Below, one piece after another: positions 31,578 to 42,110 of a stretch of DNA of 64,000 bases. The translations under genes and the position numbers were made by a program. The notes beneath the pieces were generated by a model. It did not search any database. It was given only the letters and a program-made list of their open reading frames with translations, and was not told the DNA's origin. Positions within the stretch are counted from its first letter, which is position 1; every line of letters begins with the position of its first letter. The stretch comes from Prostheceraeus crozeri (taxonomy: Eukaryota; Platyhelminthes; Polycladida; Euryleptidae). The stretch is from contig CAJQUW010015427.1 in NCBI GenBank assembly GCA_907163375.1, forward strand, positions 62,001 through 126,000, given 5' to 3'.

Positions 31578-32465
31578 TCAAGATTTACGTGTGTGAATGT
31601 CCAACAACTTCGTGATAACTTCATTAATTTTCCGTTGCACTTTATCTATTGCCTCAAGCAGCGTGTGATGTACTTTAATTTCTTTTCTATTAACTTGCAT
31701 TTTCTCCTGATTCATCTTCAACGGCGTTTTAAGAGCATTTAACTTAATTTTAAGACCATCTAATTGTCTTTTAACAGAATCTAACTGTTCTTTATTTTCT
31801 TTAGAGTTATCTTGTAAATTTTTCTTTAATTCATTTTCTAAATTGATTTTAAGAGTTTTCATTTTATCAACTTTTTGATTAAGTGAGTTTACTTCATTTA
31901 TTATTCTATTTATCTTTTTCCTTTGTTGAGTAATTTTAGAACCTAATTCATCAACACTTTTTTGGAATGTAGTTTGTAACTGCTTTAAATTTTTTTTAAT
32001 TCTTTCAGGAAGTTTTTCTATTTCATCTTCTAACAGTTCTTTTAGCATTTTTATCTGATGTTTATTTTTAATGACTGCAGATTTTAACTTTATAGAAAGT
32101 AATATTAAAATGTTTGATTGTTCTGAAATCTTTTTAAAAAGTTTTGCTATATCTGCTTCTAGCTCTCTATACTTTTTATCAAGTTTTAATAATTTTTCGT
32201 TTAATGATTTGTCATTAAGTTTTAGCAACTTTAATTCATTCATCAGTGGAACCAAAACATCGTTTATATATTTTTCTTTTAAGTCATTGATTTGTGTATC
32301 AACATATTGTTTATTTGTTAACTCTGTATTTTGTTGCGGAAGAATAGAAAGATGCAATGGACCAGATAAAACGTCTCCAGTTTTCATGATATAATTTTCT
32401 ATTTCTATTTCTAATTCACGATTATTCGGGATATATGCACCTCCACCAACGTTTGGTAACATCAT
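31578..32465 (-). CDS. P1 coiled-coil fibre-like protein
   Basis: 295 codons, start MMLPNVGGGAYIPNN. Residues about 28-60 read MKTGDVLSGPLHLSILPQ then TELTNKQYVDTQI, strikingly like the N-terminal repeat of phage tail fibres (M-x-G-x-L-x-L...A-T-K-x-Y-V-D). After that nearly the whole protein is heptad coiled coil (LLKLNDKSLNEKLLKLDKK and onwards), ending in a short basic tail. It is a plausible trimeric attachment fibre or spike stalk. The frame is open in both P1 and P2 (44776-45663). It is the gene nearest the right terminal repeat. Confidence 0.65.
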   Translation of the reverse strand: MMLPNVGGGAYIPNNRELEIEIENYIMKTGDVLSGPLHLSILPQQNTELTNKQYVDTQINDLKEKYINDVLVPLMNELKLLKLNDKSLNEKLLKLDKKYRELEADIAKLFKKISEQSNILILLSIKLKSAVIKNKHQIKMLKELLEDEIEKLPERIKKNLKQLQTTFQKSVDELGSKITQQRKKINRIINEVNSLNQKVDKMKTLKINLENELKKNLQDNSKENKEQLDSVKRQLDGLKIKLNALKTPLKMNQEKMQVNRKEIKVHHTLLEAIDKVQRKINEVITKLLDIHTRKS

Positions 32466-32579
32466 ATTTTAACAATAAAAGATATATGTCATGGAAATAA
32501 AAATTGTTTTCTCATGAAAATCAAAAATAATTTTTTCACGGATCAACAAAGACAATGAATGGACATCAGATCACTCAGA

Positions 32580-33065
32580 TTCCTTCCATTTTCTGAGGCT
32601 TCCCCCGTTGACGTTTCCATTTTTAAAGAAATATTTTGAATACAATCTTCTGGTATATTAGGACTACGCGATATTTTTTGGTCTACCTAAATTTTCATCT
32701 GCCTACATTTTCGACCTTCGGCTACGTGATATTTTTCGACCACGTGATATTTTTTAGATTACGTGATATTTTAAGACCGCCTAAATTTTCGTCCACGTGA
32801 TATTTTGAGACCGGCTAAATTTTCGATTACGTGATATTTTGAGACCGCCTAAATTTTTGAAATTTTGATTTTTTTGAAAATTTGTCACTACCTAACTTTT
32901 CGCCCTTCGGCCTTCGGCCACGTGAAATTGGAAGTCTACCTAAATTTTTGAAATTTTGATTTTTTGAAAATTTTGAAAAAACCCGCAAAAGTGTGACATC
33001 CGGCGCAAGCGAAGCGAAGCAAAGCGAAGCGAAGCGTCGCGCCGGATGTCACACTATATACTACT
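32580..33065 (-). repeat. P1 right terminal inverted repeat (TIR-A)
   Basis: Reverse complement of 15518-16000, with small differences. It contains the hairpin 32985-33051 and the AAAATATCACGTGG units. It ends CACTATATACTACT, directly against the P2 terminus. Confidence 0.9.
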
Positions 33066-33620
33066 CAGGCCAAGACAAATTCAGAAAAATTGGTATTTTT
33101 AAAAACGACAAATTTTCATGAATTTTAACCCTTTTTCAGGTTTTTAAGACCTAAATTCATAAATTTAGTCCATTGAAAAAGTACCATTTTTTTGAAAAAT
33201 CGGTATTTTTACAAACGACTAAATTCATGAATTTTGGTCATTTTTTCAGGTTATGAAGACCTAAATTCATAAATTTAGGCGTTTTTAAAAATACCCAATT
33301 TTTCAAATTTTTCAAAATCTCAAATTTGAGATTATGATTATTTTTTCTCTTGCTCAAATCATGACCGTTCAAGGACACTGTAAAATCGGAAAAGTCAAGA
33401 ATCTCAAATTTGTGATTAAGATCATTTTTTACTTCGAAAATCATGACCGGTCCAGGACACCGAAAATCATAAAAGTTAAGAAACTCAAAATTTGAGAATT
33501 ACAATTTTTACCCCCCTTAAAATCATGACCGTTCCAAGCCACAACATCAAAAAATTGGTATTTTTAAAAAAGTCTAAATTCATGAATTTTATTCATTTTT
33601 CAGGTTTTTAAAATATGAGA
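33066..33620 (+). repeat. P2 left terminal inverted repeat (TIR-B)
   Basis: Matches 51540-51977 inverted. It contains tandem words CCTAAATTCATAAATTTAG and ATCATGACCGTTCAAGGACA repeated two to four times. The left copy is longer because of an internal duplication of about 100 bp. Confidence 0.85.
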
Positions 33621-33657
33621 TAACTAAAATTATGTGACTAAAAATATTTTCTTAAAA

Positions 33658-34367
33658 ATGGAAGAAACAAAAGTGGAAGAAACCGCAAAAATATTACCTT
33701 CGTTATCATATGAACGTAGTTCTTCTTTAATGGACATTGAAAAGATGAACATTGAAAAAATGAACAAAGAAAAACATAAAGATAGAGTTAGGTATATGGA
33801 AGATGTGGAATCTCAATTATTATTAAGATTAGAGCATTATGATAAATTAAGAAAGAGATGGACCAAAGTTAAGAATGTAACACAAGGTATTGGCATATTC
33901 TTAACAATAAGTTTAGGTGCTTTAGCAATTGTTATATCTTCAGGTGTTTTAGTAATTCCAGTAGTTGCTACAGCTTTAACAGGTACGGGTGTTTTTGCAA
34001 CTTCACTTGTTACAATGTTAGATAAATCATTAATAACTAAGAAACGAAAATCATTAAAACTAAGCATTTACATATTAAAGTAGTCTATGACAAATTGCAT
34101 TACTACTTTCAAAGAGTATGTGATGATAATGTTATTACGTTAGATGAGATTGAAAAATTTGATCAAATAGCCAATGAAGTAAATCAAATATCATTTCAAT
34201 TACAGTCAGAAAAAGTTGATGATAAGAATAAACAGGATGGCAAAATTTCTGGTGATGGTAAAATTTCTAATGAAGAAAATGACAAATTTTTTTTAGAAGA
34301 GCTAAAAACTTTAAGCGAAAATTTAAGCAAAACTTTATTAAACAAAACTTCATTAAACAAAACTTAA
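33658..34367 (+). pseudogene. P2 early membrane protein
   Basis: Near-identical to the P1 gene at 15973-16762: the same helical N-terminus (KMNKEKHKDRVRYMEDVE), two apolar segments (IGIFLTISLGALAIVISSG and VIPVVATALTGTGVFATS) and an acidic tail. Only the first 40 codons diverge, in the part that lies in or near the differing terminal repeats. Function unknown. Broken. Confidence 0.55.
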
Positions 34368-34422
34368 AACGAGAAACCTTTAAACGAAAAGATGTTAGAC
34401 AACAAAGCAATAAAAAAATAAT

Positions 34423-35310
34423 TTGCTCAGTAAAATGTTTTTGTTGTATTCCAATGTTACCACGAAATTCAAATATTACACGTATATTTTAAAAATTGAT
34501 AAAATTAAAGCTGATAATTTTAAAAGAATTAAACAATTAGGAGAGTTAATAAAACAAAGAAATATTATGAAAGAAAATCATATTCAACATAGAATTATAA
34601 AAGCTGGCATTCAATCTGATATGTTTGAAAAAATGCAGCAAACCGAGCAAGTAACAACTGATTTTGAGAAAACTATGAAACCATTTAAAACTCTTGAAAA
34701 AGAACTTACAAATAATGATAAACAAATTGATGAAACAGATCCAGAGCACAAAACTATATTAGATGACTATGTATTACTAGAATCAAACATTAATAAGAAA
34801 TTACCAAAATCTATGCAATTTGAACATTCTATTTCATTTATAGATGGAAAAACAATACCTAGATTTTATCTCGGACAAAAAGAAATATTTCCACAACCTT
34901 TTCGAGGTTTAATTTTTTCACCAGATAAATGTGCTTTTAATTTAGATAGAAATTTTGTTGATCTTTTAAGAGGAGCAGATTTAAATAATTATGCTGTAGA
35001 AGATCTCATAAAATATAAAGCTATGTTAGATAGAGTTAAAGCAGGAAAAACTCTTAAACGTCATAGAGAATTAGAAAATTTATTATCAACGGGAGTTAAA
35101 GTAGGAAAAGGTTTTAAAACAGAAACAACTGTATTTTTACCAGATGATCCACAAGAATTACTAAATAGATTAAATATTTTAATATCGGCAATAAAAGAAG
35201 GACATAATTCTAGTTTCTATGAAATTCATGCTATATTGAAAAGACTGTTAGAAAAGAAGATTCTTAATGAAGAGGATTATAAAAGTATAGCTGAAATATG
35301 TTGTTTCTAA
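34423..35310 (+). CDS. P2 coiled-coil protein of unknown function
   Basis: 295-codon counterpart of 16818-17744 with the same blocks (SISFIDGKTIPRFYLGQK, FSPDKCAFNLDRNFVDLL, LLSTGVKVGKGFKTETTVF). Relative to P1, a 9-bp CTTCGCCCG stretch is absent near the 3' end, which shows that one of the short repeats was inserted in the P1 copy without breaking it. The tails after AEICCF differ. Confidence 0.6.
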   Translation: MLSKMFLLYSNVTTKFKYYTYILKIDKIKADNFKRIKQLGELIKQRNIMKENHIQHRIIKAGIQSDMFEKMQQTEQVTTDFEKTMKPFKTLEKELTNNDKQIDETDPEHKTILDDYVLLESNINKKLPKSMQFEHSISFIDGKTIPRFYLGQKEIFPQPFRGLIFSPDKCAFNLDRNFVDLLRGADLNNYAVEDLIKYKAMLDRVKAGKTLKRHRELENLLSTGVKVGKGFKTETTVFLPDDPQELLNRLNILISAIKEGHNSSFYEIHAILKRLLEKKILNEEDYKSIAEICCF

Positions 35311-35406
35311 TTTTTATCTATGATTTTTATTTACGATTTTTATTAATGATTTCTATCTACGATTTTTATCTATCTATAATATTTATTTAAATTTTTTAGT
35401 TAAAGA

Positions 35407-36209
35407 ATGTCTTCGAGAGAATTATCATCAGTAGATTTTGACAAAATTAATAATCATTTAGAAAATTTGACAGAGATTTTGGGTTCATCAAAATTTAGTA
35501 CGACGTTAAAATTATAACAACTACTTCATCACATACTTGTAATTTAGAACCCATTCTACATTTGGAACAAAATAGAAATTATCAAATTGCATTGACTAGC
35601 TTCTCCACATTTAACACTATTCAAAACGTTATTAAAGATGTGAATGACCAATTTAGATATTCTACTGATAAAGGTGAAACATGGAAAATACTAACTTTTC
35701 TTCCTGGTTCTTACGAAGTTGAATCAATATCAAATGAAATTAAGAGACATTTAGGTATACCATTTAAAGATAAGAAACAATTACATTTTGCAGTTGAACC
35801 GGCAGTTAATAAATTTTCTCTTACTTTAGACGAAAATCATCAAGTTGATTTTAATCATGATAGATCATTGTCAAAGCTATTAGGATTTAATAAACAAACT
35901 TATAGTCAAGGTTATCATTTACGTGAGAAGATTCCAAAAATAACTGAAATAAATTCAATTGTTGTACATTGTGACATTATTGAAGGAGGATATATAAATG
36001 GTAAATTGTCAAATTTAATATTCAGTTTTCCAGCTTTTACTGTACCCATTGGTTATAGATTAAATATATTTCCACAAACATTGATATATTTCCCTATTAC
36101 AAGAAAAACTATTAACAACATCAGCATTAGAATCACTGATGAGAAAGGACAAGAAATAAATTTTGGAGGTGAAGAGATTATGATAAATCTTTTGGTTCGG
36201 GAGGTATAA
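35407..36209 (+). pseudogene. P2 penton-like minor capsid protein
   Basis: Counterpart of 17752-18540 with the same penton blocks (FLPGSYEVESISNEIKR, LSKLLGF, INSIVVHCDIIEGGYING, INFGGEEIMINLLVRE). The first 20 codons are different (MSSRELSSVDFDKIN). Upstream, 35310-35400 is an AT-rich spacer with repeated ATTTTTATCTA words. Broken. Confidence 0.8.
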
Positions 36210-36287
36210 ACTCCCACGCGAAGCTAGAGAAGTTTAATTTTCTTCTTCTTCTTCTTTTAAAATAAAAATACAATTTTTTATTAAAAA

Positions 36288-37381
36288 ATGAGTGAAGTGC
36301 CCCCATTAAATAAAAAACTCAAATTTAATCATCATCCAAACTTATCTAATAAAGTTTTGTCAGTTATTTGTGGAAGATCAGGATGTGGAAAAACGTATCT
36401 ATTATTTAAAATTTTAACGACTCCAAATTCTTTGGATTATAGCAATCTTATAATTTGTACAATAACAGCAGAACAACCCGTCTATCAATTTTTAAAATAT
36501 GGATTTGAAAATAATCTTACAAAAAACAGCAATTGCTTCCCTATTCGAAGAATATGAAAATTCTGAATATGAAGAAGAAATAAGTTCGTGGTGTGAAGAT
36601 GCAGCAAAAAATGATCAGTTAGTAGAATCTAATAAAAAGAAACACATAAAGATACAATTAATAGATGATAGTGGTAATATGCAAGATCCTAGTAAACTAG
36701 ATAAAAGAATGAAACATTGTGTAATTTTTGATGATTGTGTTAATGATAAAAATCAGTCAGTTCAGAGAAATTATTTCACAAGAGGTAGACATAATAACTG
36801 TAGTGTTTTTTATTTAACACAAATTATGTATTCATTAGACGGAAGTGTTATTAGAAAAAATGCAAATATATTTATACTATTTGAAATAAATGCAAGAAAC
36901 TTAAGTGATTTGTTAAGAGATTTATGATCAAATTAAATTAACAAGGGCTAACCTTAGGCGAAACACAGTTAATAATGAATTAAATCACAAATCAAACTAT
37001 TCAGTAAGTAAAACCAATGTGAAAAATAAAAAATAAAACACAAATGTAAATGTTGAAGATATTCAAATGGTAGGTAATGAAAAAAAGTACTGTGTAAATA
37101 TAAGTGAGAAAAAAAATTGATGACTTACTCGAGAACTCCTGCCTGTCTGCCACACTGTGTGTTGGGCAGTGTAGCAATTGCGGAAACAGCTTATATCTAT
37201 TGACAAAACTTAATCTGCAGGTCTGGTCGCCCAGCTGCTTGCACATGTCAATTGAGTAAGAAATAAAGATGAATTTAAACAATCGTGTAACAATGCTTGG
37301 TCAAAAGATTATGGCTTCATTACAATTAATATTGATAAAAAAATTCATGATAGAATTATAGAAGATTTGTTTACCGAGTGA
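36288..37381 (+). pseudogene. P2 packaging ATPase, with a 329-bp insert
   Basis: Same Walker A (VICGRSGCGKTYLL), Walker B (MKHCVIFDD) and NANIFILFEINARNLSDLL blocks as P1. The sequence after LLRDL is separated from its continuation (FKQSCNNAWSKDYGF) by an insert at 36927-37255. Broken. Confidence 0.85.
36927..37255. mobile_element. 329-bp insert in the P2 ATPase
   Basis: Absent from the otherwise matching P1 gene. AT-rich, without a clear ORF. The minus strand has a GC-richer head (CAGCTGGGCGACCAGACC). Target duplication not resolvable. It could be a SINE or MITE; no A/B box pair is convincing. Confidence 0.55.
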
Positions 37382-40264
37382 TAAAAAATATACAACTATA
37401 GTGTTATAATATTTTATTTTTTTATTTTATATATATATTAAATTTGTCTATCTTAGAAATTAGAAAATTAAAAAGGTAAAGTAGTTATTCCATCAGGTAA
37501 AATTTTTCTTTTATCATCAAATGGATCTAATGCTAATTTATGTTCTTCTTTTAAATACATTTTATGTTTCTTTGAATTAAGTCTATAATTAGATGCTGTT
37601 TTTATTTCATTATTAAATAATACATTTTTATAATCTTGAAATGTTATTTAATTAGCCAATGATGCCTTTGAAATTCCTTTTAATGTTTCATGTGTTTTAA
37701 TATTATTAGTTGTATTATAACAATAACATTTAGATTTTAATGATATAGCTTCTGTTATGAAATCTTCATTTCCTTCCAGTTCATCTTTTACTTTACATAA
37801 ATCCGAAGGATGAATGATATTTTTTTTAATTAATTTCTTCATCAAGTGAAGAATTATACGGTATTGTTAATTCTAAGAAAACAGAATCGGTATCTGTAAA
37901 GTGTAATTTATAGTTTTGCCATAAGCAGGTGCTAAATAATCACATATCAATTTATACATAAATAGTTTAGCTAATCCTAATATAGTGAATCCTATAAAAT
38001 TAAACTTATCATGTTTTACACTGATTCCACGTAAATGTACAGCACATAGATTATCACTAAATCTAGTAGTTCTTTTATATGTAGGTTTCCTTGTTAAATT
38101 TTAAAACCTATCTCTATCATAAACTATTTCAATATTTTGTCTATTACGCACATTTTCTAAAGTCTTACCATAAAATACATTATCCATTAATTTGAAGAAC
38201 ACGTTTCCAAAATCATCTTTATTTCTTTTAGCTATTTTGCGTTTTTCAATATTGAACTCTATATAATTTTTTAACCACCTAGATTTTCTATACTCTAGTT
38301 TTCTATGTATTTTAGTGAGAATCATTCCATGTTCTAAATACCTATCTAGTATTCTTCCTTCAACAACATACTTTCCTTTATTACCTTGTGTTAACATAAG
38401 TGTTTTTGTTGGTCTGTATTTCTTAGGAATTATATACTTTTGATAATCTGAAAATATTCTATATTGGGAATTTTGTTTTCGGGACGGAAAGGATAATATT
38501 TTGTTGCGCCTTTCATATAATCAGGGTATACTAAATCAACTTCATATATATAACCAAAATTATAATTTCCATCATGTGTTTTTTGATAATCAAGAATATT
38601 ACACCATGACATTTCACCTGTTGGTAATTCTTGTGTCATGCAAGAAGAATATAAGCTATTAAAATCATAACATAACAAATAATTTTCTCTTATGATTTCA
38701 TCAACTGCTGCCTGACTAACTTCATTTGATATAAGTCCTTCTATATTTTGATTAAACAATTTTATAAATTGATCGCTTTCTTCAAGAGATAAAGGTTTCA
38801 TAATTCCATAATCATCAGGATTTACTTTTTTATTATAACACTTAACCTATCTATTACCTAAAACTGATGAAACTCCACCTCTAATACCAGATTCAAAAAA
38901 TAATAATTTATCATATGTATTTTCTTTATAATGTTTAAGTTTAACACCAGTATGATTTAATCCTGCTAACCATGTTAAACCTGGTGTAGAATAACAATAA
39001 CATGGATCTATTCCATAATATTATAAACACATATCACGAAAGTTTTCAAAAAGATCAGCTAGTATTAATACATCTATCTGAAGATATTTCATTGTATAAT
39101 CGTACATTGTTCTACAATTTAACTCTCTCCAATTCTTTTCAGCTTCTACATAGTCTTCCTCAGATAATTGTGATTGTTTTAATGTTGATTTAAATTTATT
39201 TATTGGAGGAAGTTGTTGTTCTTGCATTATTTCATTTATTCTATTTATATCTCCAGTTATATATTCATGCGCAAATAAGCCTTTTAAAAGTTTTAAATTA
39301 TATTTACTTAATATTTTACATTGTTCAGGTTTCAAAGTTTTTCCCATAACATCTAATGAATAACGAGTAAAAAATCTAAATGCATCTAAAATTCTAATAC
39401 AACCTAATTGCATTGAAAAATATTCTTCTTCTTGTTTACATAGTACATTTATTTGTTGTTGTAATTTTTCAGATGAAAATAAATCTTTCATTATTAAATG
39501 GAAATCATATTTAGAACCACTATAGAAATATAAAGGAACAAAGTTATATCTAAATTTATTAGCATTAAGATTACAAAAATTATGTGCTGCACCTCTATAT
39601 AATCCATTTAGATGATCATGATCTTTTACTTTGTCAAGATATCTACCTCTGCCAGTTTTATAATTATTTGTAAATTCTTTTCCACAGTAAAAACATTTTA
39701 TTTCATTAACAAAATTATTTTTTTCTTCATCCGTTAATGGAAGCATTGGTATATTTGTTTCAAGCAATTGTGAAAAACGTCCTTGCAATTCTTCTACTTT
39801 CTTTGTAAACATTTCTGAACTATCTTCACCATAGTATTGATAATATTCTGATTTAAATAATTTAGGATAATTTGAATGAATGTACATTCCCCAACATAAT
39901 GGTTTTTGTTCAAATAAATATTTTTCTTTACTTTGTTCAGATACACTTTTTTCATGAACTTTTTTCATATTTACCATTATCAGAATTTTGTGTTATGTTA
40001 ACATTATGCTTCGAAATCACAATAAATAGTAAAGGGTACTTTATTTTTCAAATAATGTCTATTATAAATTAAATAATCATCTTTAGGGAAAGTATTTTCA
40101 ACTGCTTCGTTTTGTTGACAATTCTCCAAATGTCTATTCATTTCTTCTTTAGTTCTAAAGCTCGTCATACATTGGAGACAGAGAAAATTAGCATTATCTG
40201 AAGTTTTTGTAAATATAGAAACATCTTTACACAATATAAAATGACCCTGATAATATAATATATT

Positions 40265-41770
40265 CGCTTGTGCTCACTTTTTTTATTTTTTAAACATTTG
40301 ATACAAGGAAAGTAAGCACGAAAGTACAAATTAGGAAAAGTAAAAGTGTAAAAGTCAAAGATAATAAAGTTCACCTAGATCTCTCGAATCTGGTAAACAA
40401 GATAAAATACTGATTGCGTTTCCTTTTTGAACACTTAAACTCAGTCTTTGTTTCAAAAACATTAATGCTCGCGGCTCTCCGGTAGCTTCACTGATGCGAT
40501 GTCCAATTGCCTTCACAAGAGCGGTCGCATCCGGACCCCATGCTCCAAACGTCTCCATTGCAATTGGACAGAAAATATATGACCTCTGTAGTTGTTCATA
40601 TTTTCTCCTTTTCTTTTTTTCTGCCATAGCTGCCAAGTTGCCACCTCCTTTGCAAGATACTGAGAGATTGCTCTCTGCCAAAGTGTCCACACAGGTGAAA
40701 TCCCACACTATAGGTTTTCCTTTGCACCATGGAGTGAGAGTTATTCCATCGGGCCTCTTCCCGTCATCACGACTGAGGCCTTGCGGCTCCAGGATTGCAG
40801 GCAAACCGGCTGAGACGAAGGCCCTCCTGATGATGTCATTGGCTTCTGAGTGACGGATTGATCTTCCCTTGTTTAAACGACAACTGAGACCGTGGATGCC
40901 GCTCTTGTCGATATTGATTCCACATTTGCACACATACGGGAAACATATATTAGAGCCAAGACGCAAGGAAATGGCAATTCTCAAGTGCTCGTTATTAAGC
41001 TTGAGGCCAAGACTTGAATGAGGAAGAGCATCCAACCAAGCACCGGCTCCAGGTGAAGAAACAGAAAGAAAACGGCTCTTCCCTCTAATGTCGGTGATCG
41101 AATTGAAAAGTTCATCGAATTTGAGTTGAACTAGAGGTCGATCCCATGCACTTTGAAGTTTAGCTTGGTCCCCTGTAGGTCGTGGTGTATGTGAGCACTG
41201 ATTCTCCCACGTGGATGAAGCATCTGCGACAGATGGATCAGAATAATCCCTTCGAAGAATGTCCGATATTGCCTTTGCCACACCATGGGACGATGCGAAG
41301 AAAGCAGACAGCGACAAATCAGAAGCTCTTCTTAGGCCGAGTCCACCAAATTTCACAAGAAGAAATGCTTGTGAGTAGGCTTGAGGTGTTAAGGAGGAGT
41401 TCAAAATGCTCTCCAGTGATTTCCTTTGCATATTGTCAAATTGTAATAATAAATGACGATGTTGGTGGTAAAACGGAAAAGTCCTCAGAAGATAGATCAT
41501 TTTTGGATTACTCAGACATTTTTTCAAGATAAATAAAGCATAATGAGCGTCAATATCACACAATGAATCTATGATGTTTTCCATCGTCTGCAATCTGTCG
41601 GAAAACAGTTTATCTGCGCTCTGATGGAATATTAGGGACCCAAGAAGAGTTGCGCTAGATATACTTAATATCTTCATGTCGTTGAAAATGTCGACCTGTA
41701 AAGTAGAAGTGGATCCTGTTGGGTCGAAGATCTCACATTTGGACAAGTTTAGTGATAGGCCGCTTGTGTT
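40265..41770 (-). mobile_element. RLE-type LINE fragment inserted in the P2 polymerase
   Basis: 5'-truncated: the RT thumb start GLSLNLSKCEIF at about 41760 is the first LINE sequence. An open frame of 463 codons (40355-41746) leads to a 3' UTR ending in an A-rich run near 40270-40280 (minus strand). It divides the polymerase N-terminal part from the exonuclease part. It is inserted in the same orientation as the polymerase. Confidence 0.75.
40355..41746 (-). CDS. LINE ORF C-terminal half: RT thumb, CCHC knuckle and restriction-like endonuclease
   Basis: LLGSLIFHQSADKLFSDRL and FGGLGLRRASDLSLSAFFAS are post-RT blocks. CKCGINIDKSGIHGLSC is a C-x-C...H-x4-C zinc knuckle. KRPDGITLTPWCKGKPIVWD then WDFTCVDT carry the P-D...D/E-x-K-like core of a restriction-like endonuclease, as in the R2/NeSL group of LINEs that cut DNA with a C-terminal enzyme. 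The frame is open over 463 codons, so the insertion is recent. The RT palm is missing by 5' truncation, so it cannot mobilise itself. Family assignment is from motifs only. Confidence 0.65.
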   Translation of the reverse strand: MSKCEIFDPTGSTSTLQVDIFNDMKILSISSATLLGSLIFHQSADKLFSDRLQTMENIIDSLCDIDAHYALFILKKCLSNPKMIYLLRTFPFYHQHRHLLLQFDNMQRKSLESILNSSLTPQAYSQAFLLVKFGGLGLRRASDLSLSAFFASSHGVAKAISDILRRDYSDPSVADASSTWENQCSHTPRPTGDQAKLQSAWDRPLVQLKFDELFNSITDIRGKSRFLSVSSPGAGAWLDALPHSSLGLKLNNEHLRIAISLRLGSNICFPYVCKCGINIDKSGIHGLSCRLNKGRSIRHSEANDIIRRAFVSAGLPAILEPQGLSRDDGKRPDGITLTPWCKGKPIVWDFTCVDTLAESNLSVSCKGGGNLAAMAEKKKRRKYEQLQRSYIFCPIAMETFGAWGPDATALVKAIGHRISEATGEPRALMFLKQRLSLSVQKGNAISILSCLPDSRDLGELYYL

Positions 41771-42110
41771 GGTTGTTTTGTTTGTTTTAATTTTTCAAAT
41801 TTATCTTGATATATTTGATGTGTTAAGTCGATATATCTTTGTAAATCTTTTTCAGACTGTTGATAATTTTGATTTAATATTTGAAGCTGATAAATATATT
41901 CTTTATCATATTGTTCTTTATATTGTTGTTGAAATTTTTTTAAACATTAATTTATTTTTTGATTGGTTTCATTTTCTTCAGTTTTTAATTCTTTATTGTC
42001 TTCATTTAATTTTTGAATTGTTTCTATCTTATTTTGATATTTATTCCTTGGTAAAAAATATTATGATGCATGTAATTTCCTCTTTTATTGTATACTGTTT
42101 CTGATTGACA
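41771..42110 (-). other. Low-complexity lysine/asparagine-rich stretch in the P2 polymerase region
   Basis: Minus-strand sequence reads as K/N/Q-rich, helical material in broken frames between YNKRGNYMHHNIF (about 42075) and the LINE insert. It may be a linker of the polymerase or unrelated insert. No domain. Confidence 0.4.

Larger units (their letters stand above)
15518..33065. mobile_element. P1: Polinton/Maverick, 17.5 kb, all parts recognisable, broken
   Basis: It is bounded by terminal inverted repeats of about 480 bp that start AGTAGTATATAGTG. It encodes, left to right, membrane protein, coiled-coil protein, penton-like protein, packaging ATPase, two small or unknown proteins, PolB with intein (all plus), a repeat-containing minus-strand protein, cysteine protease (plus), then lipase-integrase, hydrophobic protein, major capsid protein, small Ala-rich protein and fibre-like protein (all minus). 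This is the full Polinton set (PolB, INT, ATP, PRO, MCP, penton). It is a fossil with roughly a dozen breaks plus a 781-bp insertion. Terminal repeats that still match closely suggest a fairly young copy. No 6-bp target duplication is visible. Confidence 0.9.

Noticed and set aside
32071-32394. 107-codon plus-strand Phe/Ser-rich frame opposite the fibre gene (also 44847-45170)
   Set aside because: Antisense shadow of the lysine-rich coiled coil, present wherever the fibre gene is.
36927-37255. tRNA-derived SINE
   Set aside because: No convincing A/B promoter box pair; left as an unidentified insert.
40494-40853. Plus-strand frame of 119 codons
   Set aside because: Antisense of the LINE endonuclease frame, which has clear motifs on the minus strand.
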